A DNA stretch of 64,000 bases from Cyanobacteria bacterium SIG28 (GCA_015152525.1 SUTU01000011.1:1-64000), one strand, 5' to 3'; positions 8,538 through 18,048 are shown, numbered from the stretch's first letter. The notes: generated by a model not told the origin, from the letters alone. A program made the numbers and translations.

Positions 8538-9758
8538 TTATACCAATTTAGCGAATTTACGCTTTCCTGCTTGCAAAACTTTATTCATATTTGCAGTTAC
8601 CATAAATCCCATATCAGAGATTTTTTCACCGTCAAGTTTTACACCGCCACCTTGGATTAGACGTTTAGCTTCGCCTTTACTTGCAACAAAATTAAGATTT
8701 ACTAATAAATCCAGAATTAAGGTTTCAGTTTCTATTTTAACTTCTTCAATGTCATCCGGAATTCCCTTATTAGACACTACGTTAATAAAGTCTGCTTCTG
8801 CCTTATCAGCGCCCTCTTTTCCATGGTATTCTTCAGTAATCATATGAGCTAATCTCATTTTTATATTACGAGGGTTAACAGAACCACTCTCTATTTGTTT
8901 ATCCATTTCTACAAGTTCTGCTTGTGGAACATCTGTCAAAAGTGAATAGTATCGTGTAATTAAAGTATCAGGAATACTCATTAATTTCCCAAACATATCT
9001 TTAGCACTATCTGTTAAAGAAATACAGTGTTCAGGATAAGTCTTTGACATTTTTACCACACCGTCAGTACCTTCAAGAAGAGGTAGCATCATAACTAATT
9101 GCGGATATTTTTTGCCATAAGCTGATTGAATATCACGTCCCAACAGAGTATTAAATCTTTGATCAGTACCACCTAATTCGATATCAGAATCGACTTCAAC
9201 AGAATCATAAGCTTGCATTAAAGGATAGAAAAATTCATGAATTGCAATCGGTCTGCCTTCTGCATATCTCTTTGCAAAATCATCTCTAGTCATCATTTGA
9301 GCTACAGTTATTTGAGATGCAAGTTTTAACAAATCCGTAAAACTCATTTTATGCAACCAATCAGCATTATTGGTAACTTCGGCATTAGATACGTCAACAA
9401 CTTTCGACATTTGTTCGAAATAAGATTTTGCATTCTCGTCAACCTGCTCTTTTGTTAAAGCTGGACGAGTATCTGTCTTTCCTGACGGATCACCGATCAT
9501 AGCTGTAGCACCACCAACTATAAGAACTATTTTATGACCTAATTGTTGAAACTCTCTTAATTTTCTCATAACAACAGTATGACCCAAATGTAAATCAGGA
9601 CGTGTAGGATCCATACCTAATTTAACTCTTAGAGGTGTATTAGTATCATGAGCGTGTTGCAATTTTACTGCTAACTCATTTATACCACCCGGTAAAACTT
9701 CTGCATTACGAGTTAATTGCATAGCTTGTTCTATAAATTCAGGTCTGATATCTGTCAT
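8538..9758 (-). CDS. tyrS: Tyrosyl-tRNA synthetase
   Basis: Class I aminoacyl-tRNA synthetase of the TyrZ-like type (406 residues). It shows HLGHT as the HIGH motif (about 57), GDPSGKTDTRP, the tyrosine-pocket stretch MQAYDSVEVDSDIELGGTDQ, KMSKT as the KMSKS motif (about 232) and a C-terminal S4 RNA-binding domain (VASKGEAKRLIQGGGVKLDG). The ATG is preceded by GGAG. The association with cysteine synthesis genes is probably just a shared operon. Confidence 0.96.
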   Translation of the reverse strand: MTDIRPEFIEQAMQLTRNAEVLPGGINELAVKLQHAHDTNTPLRVKLGMDPTRPDLHLGHTVVMRKLREFQQLGHKIVLIVGGATAMIGDPSGKTDTRPALTKEQVDENAKSYFEQMSKVVDVSNAEVTNNADWLHKMSFTDLLKLASQITVAQMMTRDDFAKRYAEGRPIAIHEFFYPLMQAYDSVEVDSDIELGGTDQRFNTLLGRDIQSAYGKKYPQLVMMLPLLEGTDGVVKMSKTYPEHCISLTDSAKDMFGKLMSIPDTLITRYYSLLTDVPQAELVEMDKQIESGSVNPRNIKMRLAHMITEEYHGKEGADKAEADFINVVSNKGIPDDIEEVKIETETLILDLLVNLNFVASKGEAKRLIQGGGVKLDGEKISDMGFMVTANMNKVLQAGKRKFAKLV

Positions 9759-9773
9759 TTTTATACTCCATTC

Positions 9774-9802
9774 TCTATAAATTATCGGTTTAATTTTAGC
9801 AA
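9774..9802 (-). promoter_or_regulatory. Promoter of tyrS-cysK-cysE
   Basis: On the minus strand, TTGCTA (9797-9802) and TATAGA (9774-9779) lie 17 bases apart, about 15 bases before the tyrS ATG, with GGAG between them. No T-box leader is visible: the spacing is too short. Confidence 0.55.
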
Positions 9803-9865
9803 GAACAAGGTTAAATGTAAAATCCTGAAATCAACAAAGTAAAAATAAGAATAGCCATTTTACCT

Positions 9866-9882
9866 ATAGGAATGTTTCCTAT
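9866..9882. promoter_or_regulatory. Inverted repeat upstream of the HTH gene
   Basis: ATAGGAA-TGT-TTCCTAT is a perfect 7-bp inverted repeat 26 bases before the ATG at 9909. Together with AGAATAG just to the left it could form a longer structure with CTATTCT. It may be an operator for the HTH regulator itself; this is inference. Confidence 0.35.
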
Positions 9883-9908
9883 TCTGGAGTACAACAGAAT
9901 TTGGTTGT

Positions 9909-10124
9909 ATGAAAAATGAAAGGTTTAAAATGTTAACAGAAAGAGAAAAAAATATTTTATATTTACTTGTTGAAGGTTTTACAAATAAAGAAATTGCCGA
10001 AAAATTATTTATTTCAGTACATACAGTAAAAGCTCACTTAGAAGCTATTTATGAAAAATTGGGAGTTAATAACAGAGTACAAACTGTTATTAAAGCTGTT
10101 AAACTTGGATTAGTTGAGATTTAA
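9909..10124 (+). CDS. Stand-alone LuxR/GerE-type HTH regulator
   Basis: The 71-residue protein is little more than one LuxR-type DNA-binding domain: LTEREKNILYLLVEGFTNKEI is the opening helix pair, and HTVKAHLEAIYEKLGVNNR is the recognition-helix region. There is no receiver or sensor domain, so it resembles GerE-like mini regulators; activity is probably set by expression or a partner. ATG 9909 is used, though an in-frame ATG at 9930 (MLTERE) is possible. It converges on and overlaps by 4 bases the end of the membrane protein gene on the other strand. Target genes cannot be deduced. Confidence 0.85.
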   Translation: MKNERFKMLTEREKNILYLLVEGFTNKEIAEKLFISVHTVKAHLEAIYEKLGVNNRVQTVIKAVKLGLVEI

Positions 10125-11089
10125 GCTTGGGTATTTATTGATTTATTAGCTTTATTAACTTTTATTTTATCAATATTTTCAATAGTATTATTTATAACTT
10201 TACCTATTAAAACGTGTTCTACAAAATTATCTATTGGCTTTATAGCTAATGCTAATGCAATAAAACCACCTATTGTTTTTACAGTTTTACCCTTTAGCAT
10301 TTTTTTATGCAAACGGCTATTTAAAACACTTTTTACTGCAACATTATTAGTCTGACCATTATCAGTAGCAATTTTATAAGACTCATACAAATCTGTTTTT
10401 AAAAATTCATCTGTTGGGCTTAGTAATCTCTTTCTAATCAAAATTAACTCATCAATAGTTTCTGTTGCAAAGTTATCGATATTCTCTTTTGAATTAATTT
10501 TAAGGGCAGAAGTCGTCTTTTTCTCAAAAGTTCTATATATTTTTTTTAACGGATTCTTTTCTGTATTTTTTTCTTTACGATAATCTAAACTATTGTTAAC
10601 ACTATCAAGAAAAGCGTTTCTGCACTCATCATCGTTATTTCTATATGCACGCATTTTTCCGTTTGCAACAAATTGTTGAGCTGTTTTTGTTACGTGTTCT
10701 TTATAATTATATGTTAGCTTATCTTCTTCCATACCACCAAACAAAGAAAATAAATTCTGTCCGAATTTTACTGCCACAAGAGGCAAAGCAATACTCGCCA
10801 TTCCTTGAAAAACAGCTTGTTTTAAACATCTTTCAGAATTAGGACTATATTCTGTTTGGTTATTTTTATATTTATCATAAACATCAGCACCTATATAAAG
10901 TAATGCAGGCACCCAGCTTACTGTCGCTAAATCACCAATTAAAGGTCTTAAAGCTTCGCCGACTTCGTTTGTAAATGCTGCACCACGTAAAGGCCATTTC
11001 ATTAACGGATCTTCGTATTCACCGGTTACAGAATTTACTGACATAGTATCTGCTTTAAACGAGTAGGTACTATTTATCGGTTTTAACAT
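10121..11089 (-). CDS. Membrane protein of unknown function with N-terminal FKA tag
   Basis: Not a family I can name. Starting at ATG 11089 the protein opens MLKPINSTYSFKADTMS, with the FKA patch at about residues 11-13. It then has PLMKWPLRGAAFTNEVGEAL, a hydrophobic segment (SWVPALLYIGADVYDKY), a second (GMASIALPLVAVKFGQNLF), a long charged middle region and a third hydrophobic stretch near the C-terminus (GGFIALALAIKPIDNFV). GTG 11101 is an alternative start but lies on the AAGGAG. It is divergent from the synthase gene at 11269. The same general build (membrane segments, charged linker, FKG/FKA tag) appears in the large protein at 58078. Confidence 0.72.
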   Translation of the reverse strand: MLKPINSTYSFKADTMSVNSVTGEYEDPLMKWPLRGAAFTNEVGEALRPLIGDLATVSWVPALLYIGADVYDKYKNNQTEYSPNSERCLKQAVFQGMASIALPLVAVKFGQNLFSLFGGMEEDKLTYNYKEHVTKTAQQFVANGKMRAYRNNDDECRNAFLDSVNNSLDYRKEKNTEKNPLKKIYRTFEKKTTSALKINSKENIDNFATETIDELILIRKRLLSPTDEFLKTDLYESYKIATDNGQTNNVAVKSVLNSRLHKKMLKGKTVKTIGGFIALALAIKPIDNFVEHVLIGKVINNTIENIDKIKVNKANKSINTQA

Positions 11090-11153
11090 TAATACTAACA
11101 CTCCTTACAAAAAGTAATAGGGATAAAAACATATCAAGCGATATATAATTAAA

Positions 11154-11181
11154 GATATACTAAAACACGTCTTACTGTCAA
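11154..11181 (-). promoter_or_regulatory. Promoter of the 10121-11089 gene
   Basis: On the minus strand, consensus TTGACA (11176-11181) is followed after 16 bases by TATATC (11154-11159). Confidence 0.5.
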
Positions 11182-11210
11182 GTTTAAAAGAAACTTTATA
11201 TAAATTTTAC

Positions 11211-11239
11211 TTGCAGTTGCTTAATTAATGTTGTAGAAT
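11211..11239 (+). promoter_or_regulatory. Promoter of the DRE-TIM synthase gene
   Basis: TTGCAG (11211-11216), a 17-base spacer and TAGAAT (11234-11239), with ACGGAG before the ATG at 11269. It is back-to-back with the divergent promoter at 11154-11181. Confidence 0.6.
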
Positions 11240-11268
11240 ACAATTCTGTAGAATAACGGAGTGTATTT

Positions 11269-12564
11269 ATGCCAAAAATTTATTTTGTAGATGTTACTAA
11301 TAGAGATGGTGTTCAGACTTCAAGGTTAGGACTTGCTAAACTTGAAAAAACAATGATTAACCTTATGCTTAACGATATGGGAATTACTCAATCTGAGTTT
11401 GGTTTCCCTACTACAATGCACGAGATTAACTATTTGAATGCTAATTTAGAACTCGTTAAACGTGGTGTAATCAACAAAACCAAATTATCTGGTTGGATGA
11501 GAGCAATCGCTAGTGATGTTGAAACATCCTTTACAAACTGTCCGTTATTAGAGAACTGTAATTTATCACAATCTACCTCAGAACAAATGATTCAAGGTAA
11601 GTATTTAGGCAAAAAAACTGCTGATGACATACTTAAAATGACTTGTGAAGCAGTTGAATGCGCTGTTTCAAAAGGTGCCAAAATAATTGGTGTTAATGCA
11701 GAAGACGCTTCAAGAAGCGATATTAATTTCTTAATAAGATTAGCAAAAGAAGCTAAAAAATGTGGTGCTTATCGTTTCAGATACTGTGATACTTTGGGTT
11801 ATGAAGATCCGCATACTACATATTTAAGAATTCATCAAATTGCAAAAGAAACTCAAATGCCGATCGAAATGCATTTTCATAACGATTTAGGCATGGCTGT
11901 AGCTTGTTCTGTAGAAGGTGCTAGAGCAGCTTTAGATGCGGGTGTTGATGCATATATTAACACTGCAATTAACGGTATGGGTGAACGTGCAGGAAACGCT
12001 GATTTAGTATCTTGTCTTTTAGCAACTTTAAAGTCTGCAGGTTTCAAAGACGGACAAAAAGTAGTTGATGAACAAATTGATTTATCTAAAGCTTGGAAAT
12101 TAGCAAAATATACCGCTTATGCTTTCGGTTTACCTATTCCGATAAACCAACCTGCCGTTGGTGATAATGCTTTTGCTCACGAATCAGGTATTCACGCTGA
12201 CGGAGCCCTAAAAGACAGAAGAAATTATGAACTCTACGATTTTGAAGAACTTGGACGTGGTGAACCTGAAATTATTGAAACAGGAAGAATGATTACAACA
12301 GGTGAATATGGCGGTATCAAAGGGTTCAGAAACGTATATAACAAAATGGAAATTGAATTTAAAGATGAAAACGAAGCTCGAAACATTTTGGAACTAGCTC
12401 GCTATGCAAACGTACACACTCAAAAACCACTCACTGAAAGTGAGCTAAAATTCATCTATCATTATCCGGATATTGCAGCTCAAGTAATGACTGTTTCACC
12501 TTATTTCAATCCTGATGGTGAATTAGAAAAACGTTTAAAAAGCTCTTCGAGTTTAATCTTATAA
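11269..12564 (+). CDS. Homocitrate/isopropylmalate synthase family protein
   Basis: DRE-TIM metallolyase that condenses acetyl-CoA with a 2-oxoacid. The catalytic RDG is in VDVTNRDGVQTSR, the metal-binding HND in MHFHNDLGMAVACSVEGA, and GMGERAGNADLV is the family signature. A C-terminal extension holds FAHESGIHADGAL, seen in homocitrate and isopropylmalate synthases. The length of 431 is shorter than LeuA (about 510) and lacks an obvious LeuA regulatory domain, nearer to NifV/homocitrate synthases. No leu, nif or lysine genes are adjacent, so the 2-oxoacid substrate is open. It is single-gene, with its own promoter and a downstream hairpin. Confidence 0.88.
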   Translation: MPKIYFVDVTNRDGVQTSRLGLAKLEKTMINLMLNDMGITQSEFGFPTTMHEINYLNANLELVKRGVINKTKLSGWMRAIASDVETSFTNCPLLENCNLSQSTSEQMIQGKYLGKKTADDILKMTCEAVECAVSKGAKIIGVNAEDASRSDINFLIRLAKEAKKCGAYRFRYCDTLGYEDPHTTYLRIHQIAKETQMPIEMHFHNDLGMAVACSVEGARAALDAGVDAYINTAINGMGERAGNADLVSCLLATLKSAGFKDGQKVVDEQIDLSKAWKLAKYTAYAFGLPIPINQPAVGDNAFAHESGIHADGALKDRRNYELYDFEELGRGEPEIIETGRMITTGEYGGIKGFRNVYNKMEIEFKDENEARNILELARYANVHTQKPLTESELKFIYHYPDIAAQVMTVSPYFNPDGELEKRLKSSSSLIL

Positions 12565-12570
12565 AAATTT

Positions 12571-12608
12571 AAAACGCCAAGTTTAGAATTCTAAACTTGG
12601 CGTTTCAG
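12571..12608. terminator. Convergent terminator hairpin
   Basis: A 15-bp perfect stem (left arm 12572-12586, right arm 12591-12605, loop AATT) lies between two convergent genes. The minus-strand side is followed by TTAAATTTTTAT, so it serves the SNF2 gene best; the plus side has a poorer T tract. Confidence 0.75.
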
Positions 12609-12625
12609 TTAAAAAAGTTTTAAAA

Positions 12626-15613
12626 CTAGCCTGATGTCAATGAGAATATTTCATAAATTTCTTCATCGCTTAATTCTGTTATAATCTTTTCACCTTCATA
12701 AACAGCCAAATCAGCAAGTTCTTTTTTGGTTTTTAACATTTCATCGATTTTTTCCTCGAAAGTTCCTAATGTAATCATTCTATGAACCATTACATTTTTA
12801 TCTTGTCCAATTCTATAAGTACGGTCGGTTGCTTGATCCTCTACTGCAGGGTTCCACCATAAATCATAGTGAATTACATTAGTTGCACTCGTTAAGTTCA
12901 AACCTGTACCACCGGCTTTTAAAGATAATATCATAACTTTTCGTTCAGAATTATTCTGAAAATCTTCAATTAAAGCTTCTCTTTGCGGTACAGTCAGAGA
13001 GCCGTGGAAAAATGAAGGCTCCGTTCCGCACTCTTCAGAAATAATTTGTGCCAACAAATCACCCATTTCTTTATATTGAGTGAATATTAAAGTCTTTTCA
13101 CCATTTTCTATAATACTGTTAACCAAATCTACACACTTTTCAGCTTTTCCTGAAAGTTCCTTTGATGTTCCGCCTGATTTTAAGAACTGATACGGATGAT
13201 TACAAATTTGTTTTAAAGCCGTAATCAACTTAAAAATATTGCCTCTTCTGTTCACACCTGAAAAACCGCTAATTTTTTCCATCATTTCATTAAGCGTTTT
13301 TTCATATAGGACTGCTTGAGATTTTGCAAGATAACAATAATCATTTAAAACCATTTTTTCCGGTAAATCCGAAATAACATTTTTATCAGTTTTTAATCGT
13401 CTTAATACGAAAGGAGATACGGAAAGCTTAAGTTTTGAAGCTCTTGTTTTTTCCTTAAATCGTTCTATTGGTATTGCATAACTCTTTTGAAAATCTTTCA
13501 TTGAGCCCAAGTAACCCTTATTAATAAAATCAAAAATACTCCACAATTCTGTTAAACGATTTTCTACAGGTGTACCTGTCATCGCAATTTTTATGTCTGA
13601 TTTCAAAGTTTTTATTGCCAAAGTTTGAGCAGTATCAGGGTTTTTGATATTTTGAGCTTCGTCAACAACAATCATGCCCCAGTTATGCTGTTTCATTTCC
13701 TCAACATCTATACGCATAATTGCATATGTCGTTAAGATAACATCAAAGCTTGTATCTAATTTTCTATCTAAACCATGATATGTAGTAACTTTTAAACTTG
13801 GTGAAAACATTTGTAATTCTTTCATCCAGTTTCCCATCAATGTTGTCGGACATACAACCAAAACCGGATGTTTAAGTTTGTTTTCTTCTTTTAGTTTAAG
13901 AATCAAACTTATTACCTGAATTGTTTTTCCCAAACCCATGTCATCTGCCATACAACAGCCAAACCCTTTAGAAATATTTGTCCAAAGCCATTTTAATCCG
14001 GTTTGCTGATACGGTCTGAGTTCGCCTAACAAGTCTTTTGGCTCTTCTACTTCAACAGGTTTTGAAAAATCCTTTATAACATTTGCATAAGCATCATCAT
14101 AATTGAAATCATAGTTTTGTAACTGACCGGACATAGAAGCATGAATAAGTTCTAATCGAGTCATCTTTTTATGATTTGCTTTAGCTATTTGCTCATAAAG
14201 TTTTTTACCTTCGGTCTTATCAACTAAAATATATTTGCCATTATACTGAATTAAACCGTCATTTGAGTCTTCTATAAGTTTATTAAACTCTTCTAACGAG
14301 ATTTTTTCATCCCCTATAGATACTTCGTAAGAGAAATCTAAAATATCGTCAAGAGAAATTGCACTTGATGAAACGGTATTAAATATATTCATCAAATCAT
14401 CTGAACGAGCAGCTTTAACTTTTGCATTTATAGAAGCTCTCGGAATGATTATATTTGTTAATTCATCAGGTAAAATAACTTCAATCTGTGCTTTTTGAAG
14501 ATAATATGCTGTTTGTGCAATTATTTTATAAACTTCATTGAGGTTTAGTTCCAAAGCTAATTTATCTTCATCTTCAAAAAGAGTTTCTAACTCAGGCATA
14601 TAACGAAGAGCATAATTTAGTTGTTTTTCAACTATTTTACCGATATCTTGGGTGTCCAAATCCCATATAACCTCTTTTGAATAAAGTTCATCTATTAAAA
14701 TTGTTTCGCCATTATTTCTGTTTTTAATATGAACCTTTAATTCAAATTTTTCATCAGTTATTTTATTAACTTTAAAAAACGGAATTAAATCGTATTTGCC
14801 CAAATATAATTCATCAAACCACTGTGCAAAGTTTTCCGCTAAATCTTTACCTTTTAAAACACTTTTTTGCTCCAGATCTTTTAGCAAATAATGACCGGAT
14901 TTAATATCTTTAAAACGATAAGCTTTTATTCCCAAAAACTTATAAATTAAATAATTTAGGTATTCTCTTGTAAAACTTTCCACAAAATCTTTAGGCTTCT
15001 CACCTTCAATAAACAAATCTTCCGGAAGATTATTTTCCAGCTCATTTATAATTCTTGCAGACTCTTTATTAGAAACAATAGGTTCATAAACTATTCTGAA
15101 AAAATCACCAACCGAATTAGTTCTTCGTCTGACAGTCGGAACAAAATAAAGTTTTTCTATCAGTTTCATCGCAAAGTGAGTCAACTTGTTAAAATATGCA
15201 AAAGTTTTAGTCAAAGATGCAAAATCAACAAGTTCACCAAAACCGCCAAAATAATCTAATACGATATCCAAAGACATCTCGTAACCGATTTTGCCATTTA
15301 ATTCTTTCGGCGTAAATCTAAACATTGAACCCTTAGATTTCAAATAAAACTGAAAATTGTTTGTTGGTGTTACAAAAAACGACAATTTACCGCCACGATT
15401 TATCAAATAAAAATCAGTATTTCTTACCGGAGAATTTGGTGATAAAAATATTCCCTCAAATTCATCCTCTACAAGTTGATAAATTAAACTCAACGTATAA
15501 CGAAAGTCTTTATTTTTAAAACCGTTAGGGTTTTCACTCAAATTAAAAAAGAACTCATCTACATTGTTTTTTTTCAAAGACAAATCAATGTCTAAAGCTT
15601 GTATTTCAGTCAT
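12626..15613 (-). CDS. SNF2-family DEAD/DEAH ATPase (bacterial helicase-like)
   Basis: A 995-residue protein. The first 530 residues are a divergent bacterial SNF2-associated region; the rest is the two-lobed SNF2 motor. Motif I is ADDMGLGKTIQVISLILK (about 555), motif II DEAQNI, motif III MTGTPVENRLTELWSIFDF, then FVLRRLKTDK, motif V GGTGLNLTSATNVIHYD and motif VI DQATDRTYRIGQ. All catalytic motifs are intact. Such proteins are linked to RNA polymerase recycling (RapA/HepA-like) or to DNA repair and defence; no nuclease or defence partner is visible, so the role is unknown. Single-gene unit. Confidence 0.9.
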   Translation of the reverse strand: MTEIQALDIDLSLKKNNVDEFFFNLSENPNGFKNKDFRYTLSLIYQLVEDEFEGIFLSPNSPVRNTDFYLINRGGKLSFFVTPTNNFQFYLKSKGSMFRFTPKELNGKIGYEMSLDIVLDYFGGFGELVDFASLTKTFAYFNKLTHFAMKLIEKLYFVPTVRRRTNSVGDFFRIVYEPIVSNKESARIINELENNLPEDLFIEGEKPKDFVESFTREYLNYLIYKFLGIKAYRFKDIKSGHYLLKDLEQKSVLKGKDLAENFAQWFDELYLGKYDLIPFFKVNKITDEKFELKVHIKNRNNGETILIDELYSKEVIWDLDTQDIGKIVEKQLNYALRYMPELETLFEDEDKLALELNLNEVYKIIAQTAYYLQKAQIEVILPDELTNIIIPRASINAKVKAARSDDLMNIFNTVSSSAISLDDILDFSYEVSIGDEKISLEEFNKLIEDSNDGLIQYNGKYILVDKTEGKKLYEQIAKANHKKMTRLELIHASMSGQLQNYDFNYDDAYANVIKDFSKPVEVEEPKDLLGELRPYQQTGLKWLWTNISKGFGCCMADDMGLGKTIQVISLILKLKEENKLKHPVLVVCPTTLMGNWMKELQMFSPSLKVTTYHGLDRKLDTSFDVILTTYAIMRIDVEEMKQHNWGMIVVDEAQNIKNPDTAQTLAIKTLKSDIKIAMTGTPVENRLTELWSIFDFINKGYLGSMKDFQKSYAIPIERFKEKTRASKLKLSVSPFVLRRLKTDKNVISDLPEKMVLNDYCYLAKSQAVLYEKTLNEMMEKISGFSGVNRRGNIFKLITALKQICNHPYQFLKSGGTSKELSGKAEKCVDLVNSIIENGEKTLIFTQYKEMGDLLAQIISEECGTEPSFFHGSLTVPQREALIEDFQNNSERKVMILSLKAGGTGLNLTSATNVIHYDLWWNPAVEDQATDRTYRIGQDKNVMVHRMITLGTFEEKIDEMLKTKKELADLAVYEGEKIITELSDEEIYEIFSLTSG

Positions 15614-15796
15614 CTGTCGCTCTCATATATGTTAATTAACCATAATATTTTACGATAAACACTACAAGAAGTAAAGAAAAGGATGTATTTAATATCAAAC
15701 AAAATTTGATTATTTCTTGAATGCAGGGATGCATGAATATTAAGTTTTGTAACAAATTTAATCAAGCTTGAAATTTGCAAAATTTTATATACTTTA

Positions 15797-15887
15797 TATA
15801 TATGTAAGATGTAAAAAAAGAATACCCTAATCCTAATCCCTTCCCTTTAAACTAAGTTCCGCTTCTCTAAAAGAGAAGCTTTTTTTT
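15797..15887 (+). ncRNA. Candidate small RNA with C-rich single-stranded core
   Basis: The region between two minus-strand genes carries a plus-strand terminator with no plus-strand gene before it. Upstream are TTGCAA (15775-15780) and, after 16 bases, TATATA (15797-15802). The transcript would be roughly 80 nt: an A-rich start, a C-rich unpaired core (CCCTAATCCTAATCCCTTCCC overlapping 15824-15845) and the hairpin. Such pyrimidine-rich cores could pair with Shine-Dalgarno sequences. This is inference; no known RNA family was recognised. Confidence 0.35.
15861..15887 (+). terminator. Orphan plus-strand terminator
   Basis: GCTTCTCT-AAA-AGAGAAGC followed by eight T on the plus strand. On the minus strand it has no T tract, so it does not end the TPR gene that finishes at 15886. 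Confidence 0.75.
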
Positions 15888-17232
15888 AGTACATAAAATC
15901 ATTATCCACAAATGAAACAGAAGGAATTTTTATTTCTTCAAGCAAAGTTTTAAACCGTTTATCTTTATACAAATACACTTTAAGTGAATAGTTCTCTAAA
16001 TCCTTTTTAGTAAAAAGAGTTTTCTTGAATTTCAAATCTAAATATAATGGATCAAACGCATTTGAATAAAACGGTTTATCTCTGTTAGCAATATTTAGAG
16101 TTATTGTTTCTACAGCTTTACCATTATTTGTTAAAACGAAATCACCACTAAGATTTATAACGTCAATGCTTGATATATTAAGGAGTTTTAGTTTAAAATT
16201 AAGCGGATATTTAAAAAACTTTTTCTTTAACAAAAATTCTTCAAGCATTACTACAACATCATTTTTATATACAACTTTTCTGTTTATATAATTATCCAAT
16301 GAATGTATCCTATATCTATAATATTTTGCCTTAGTAGGACGTTGGTCCCAATCTGCAATATTAGCGGCTTTCATAAGAGCGCTTGTATAAATATTATAAT
16401 CAATATTTTGTGGTGCTTCCTCTAGCAAAGGCTCAAAATAGTCCACAGATTTTTCCGGATCTAAATCAGATAAAATAATTGCCATTTTATAACGAATATT
16501 AAAATCTTCTTTATCATATTCTTCAGCTTTTTTCAAAAACCTTACAGCTTCAGTATTCAAACCGGATTTGACCATCACATCAGCAACTTCTATATACGAA
16601 TTTTTAGCTCTTGTTCTAATAGATTCATAAACAGTTTTATCAATTTTACTAAATTTTGAATAATAAAATTCTGCCTTTTCATAACACTTCGCTGCAGACA
16701 AAAATTTACCAATCGAATTATACTTATCCCCCATAGTTAGATATGAGCGAGTCTTAAATTTTATTAGATTAACATCGGCTATATCAACTATATTATCCAA
16801 AACTCGTTCTGCATCTTTAAAGTTTTCTTGCGCAACCAAACTACATATTAATTTGTAATAGGGAGTATAAACCTTTAATTTAGCCTTACTTATTGCTATT
16901 TCATAAGCTATTTGTGCATCTTTATAATCACCGGCTGCATAATATAAATCACCAACATGCATACAAATGGAATAATTTTTAGATTTCAAATCTTTCAATA
17001 AATCAGTCTGTTTAATAAGTTCAAGAGCCTTTTCCCTATTAATCTGTTCCTTTTCACTTCTTGACATAAAAATATTCTTCACCATCTCATTACGAGCATG
17101 GATTGCTAAAGAAGTGGTTACTACAGCACCAAGCAACACCGAAAAAGCTATTGTCCTAAAGTACTCTAAGAAAACTTGTTTTTTGCTTTTTTTATAATTA
17201 TATTTAGTTTTTTTAGTCTTTTCTTTAATCAT
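15886..17232 (-). CDS. Membrane-anchored TPR protein
   Basis: A lysine-rich N-terminus (residues 1-22) is followed by one membrane segment (about 27-45, TIAFSVLLGAVVTTSLAIH). Degenerate TPR-type helical repeats then run from about 80 to 260 (YAAGDYKDAQIAYEIAISKAK, VRFLKKAEEYDKEDFNIRYK). The last 150 residues look like a beta-rich domain (INLSGDFVLTNNGKAVETITL). Function unknown; likely a periplasm-facing scaffold. Its ATG overlaps the mgtC stop by 8 bases, so the two are cotranscribed. Confidence 0.75.
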   Translation of the reverse strand: MIKEKTKKTKYNYKKSKKQVFLEYFRTIAFSVLLGAVVTTSLAIHARNEMVKNIFMSRSEKEQINREKALELIKQTDLLKDLKSKNYSICMHVGDLYYAAGDYKDAQIAYEIAISKAKLKVYTPYYKLICSLVAQENFKDAERVLDNIVDIADVNLIKFKTRSYLTMGDKYNSIGKFLSAAKCYEKAEFYYSKFSKIDKTVYESIRTRAKNSYIEVADVMVKSGLNTEAVRFLKKAEEYDKEDFNIRYKMAIILSDLDPEKSVDYFEPLLEEAPQNIDYNIYTSALMKAANIADWDQRPTKAKYYRYRIHSLDNYINRKVVYKNDVVVMLEEFLLKKKFFKYPLNFKLKLLNISSIDVINLSGDFVLTNNGKAVETITLNIANRDKPFYSNAFDPLYLDLKFKKTLFTKKDLENYSLKVYLYKDKRFKTLLEEIKIPSVSFVDNDFMY

Positions 17233-17944
17233 TTAACTCTTGTAATGTTATAGAATCAGGCTCACATATTGATGTTAATTTTTTATAAACTTCGTTCATT
17301 GTCCGTTTTCTTGAAAGTTCAAACGCTGAAGTTATTTTTGATTTCTCCGGATTTTCGATTAGTTTCTTTGAAGAAAAGTCCTCTACATTATCAACAACAC
17401 TATATAAAGCCTCATTTATCTCATTAACTTTATTGTTATCACAATAAATCTTCAATCGGTATCTCTTATTTCGTTTTATACCAACAGGCAAAATCTTTCT
17501 CTCAAAAATTCTTACTAAAGTCAGAACTGCAACGCTTGATAATGTAGCTAATATCGCTAGTTCGTACATCCCTACACCGCAAGTCATACCAATAGCTGCA
17601 CTTATCCATAAAGTTGCAGCAGTTGTTAAGCCAATGATCATGGAACCGTTTCTTAGCACTGCACCGGCACCAATAAAACCAATACCGGATACAACTTGTG
17701 CCGCAACACGACCTGTATCTCGTATACCGGTTGCTTGGTTCAATATAACATTATCACCTTCCGCATAGCTCGGAAATCCGTAAACTGATATTATTGTGAA
17801 TATACACGCGCCTAAACATACTAAAATATGGGTTCTCAATCCGGCATATTTATTCGTTAATTCACGTTCCAAACCTAATAAAAAACCTAAAGCCAAAGCC
17901 ATAGATATTCTTATTAAAAAATCATAATTAAAAACAAATTCCAT
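17225..17944 (-). CDS. MgtC/SapB family membrane protein
   Basis: Four to five hydrophobic segments occupy residues 5-150, with the family signature RISMALALGFLLGLERE, then AGLRTHILVCLGA, VVSGIGFIGAGAVLRNG and LTTAATLWISAAIGM. The last 85 residues form a soluble domain (RYRLKIYCDNNKVNEINEAL) resembling the ACT-like tail of longer MgtC homologues. MgtC proteins affect F-type ATPase or Mg2+ homeostasis in pathogens; the role here is unknown. No Mg2+ riboswitch was seen upstream. Confidence 0.88.
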   Translation of the reverse strand: MEFVFNYDFLIRISMALALGFLLGLERELTNKYAGLRTHILVCLGACIFTIISVYGFPSYAEGDNVILNQATGIRDTGRVAAQVVSGIGFIGAGAVLRNGSMIIGLTTAATLWISAAIGMTCGVGMYELAILATLSSVAVLTLVRIFERKILPVGIKRNKRYRLKIYCDNNKVNEINEALYSVVDNVEDFSSKKLIENPEKSKITSAFELSRKRTMNEVYKKLTSICEPDSITLQELND

Positions 17945-18048
17945 CTAATCTCTCCACATTCCTTTACATGATACAATATCAAACTCTTTTTTACAATATG
18001 TGCATTATAACAGTTTTAATTATATTTATCAGGAAAAATTAGTTAGTA

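Noticed and set aside
9759-9908. T-box riboswitch before tyrS
   Set aside because: The promoter lies only 15 bases from the start; no room for a T-box leader.
12626-15613. Defence island around the SNF2 helicase
   Set aside because: Neighbours are a metabolic synthase and a TPR/MgtC pair; no nuclease, methylase or phospholipase-D partner.
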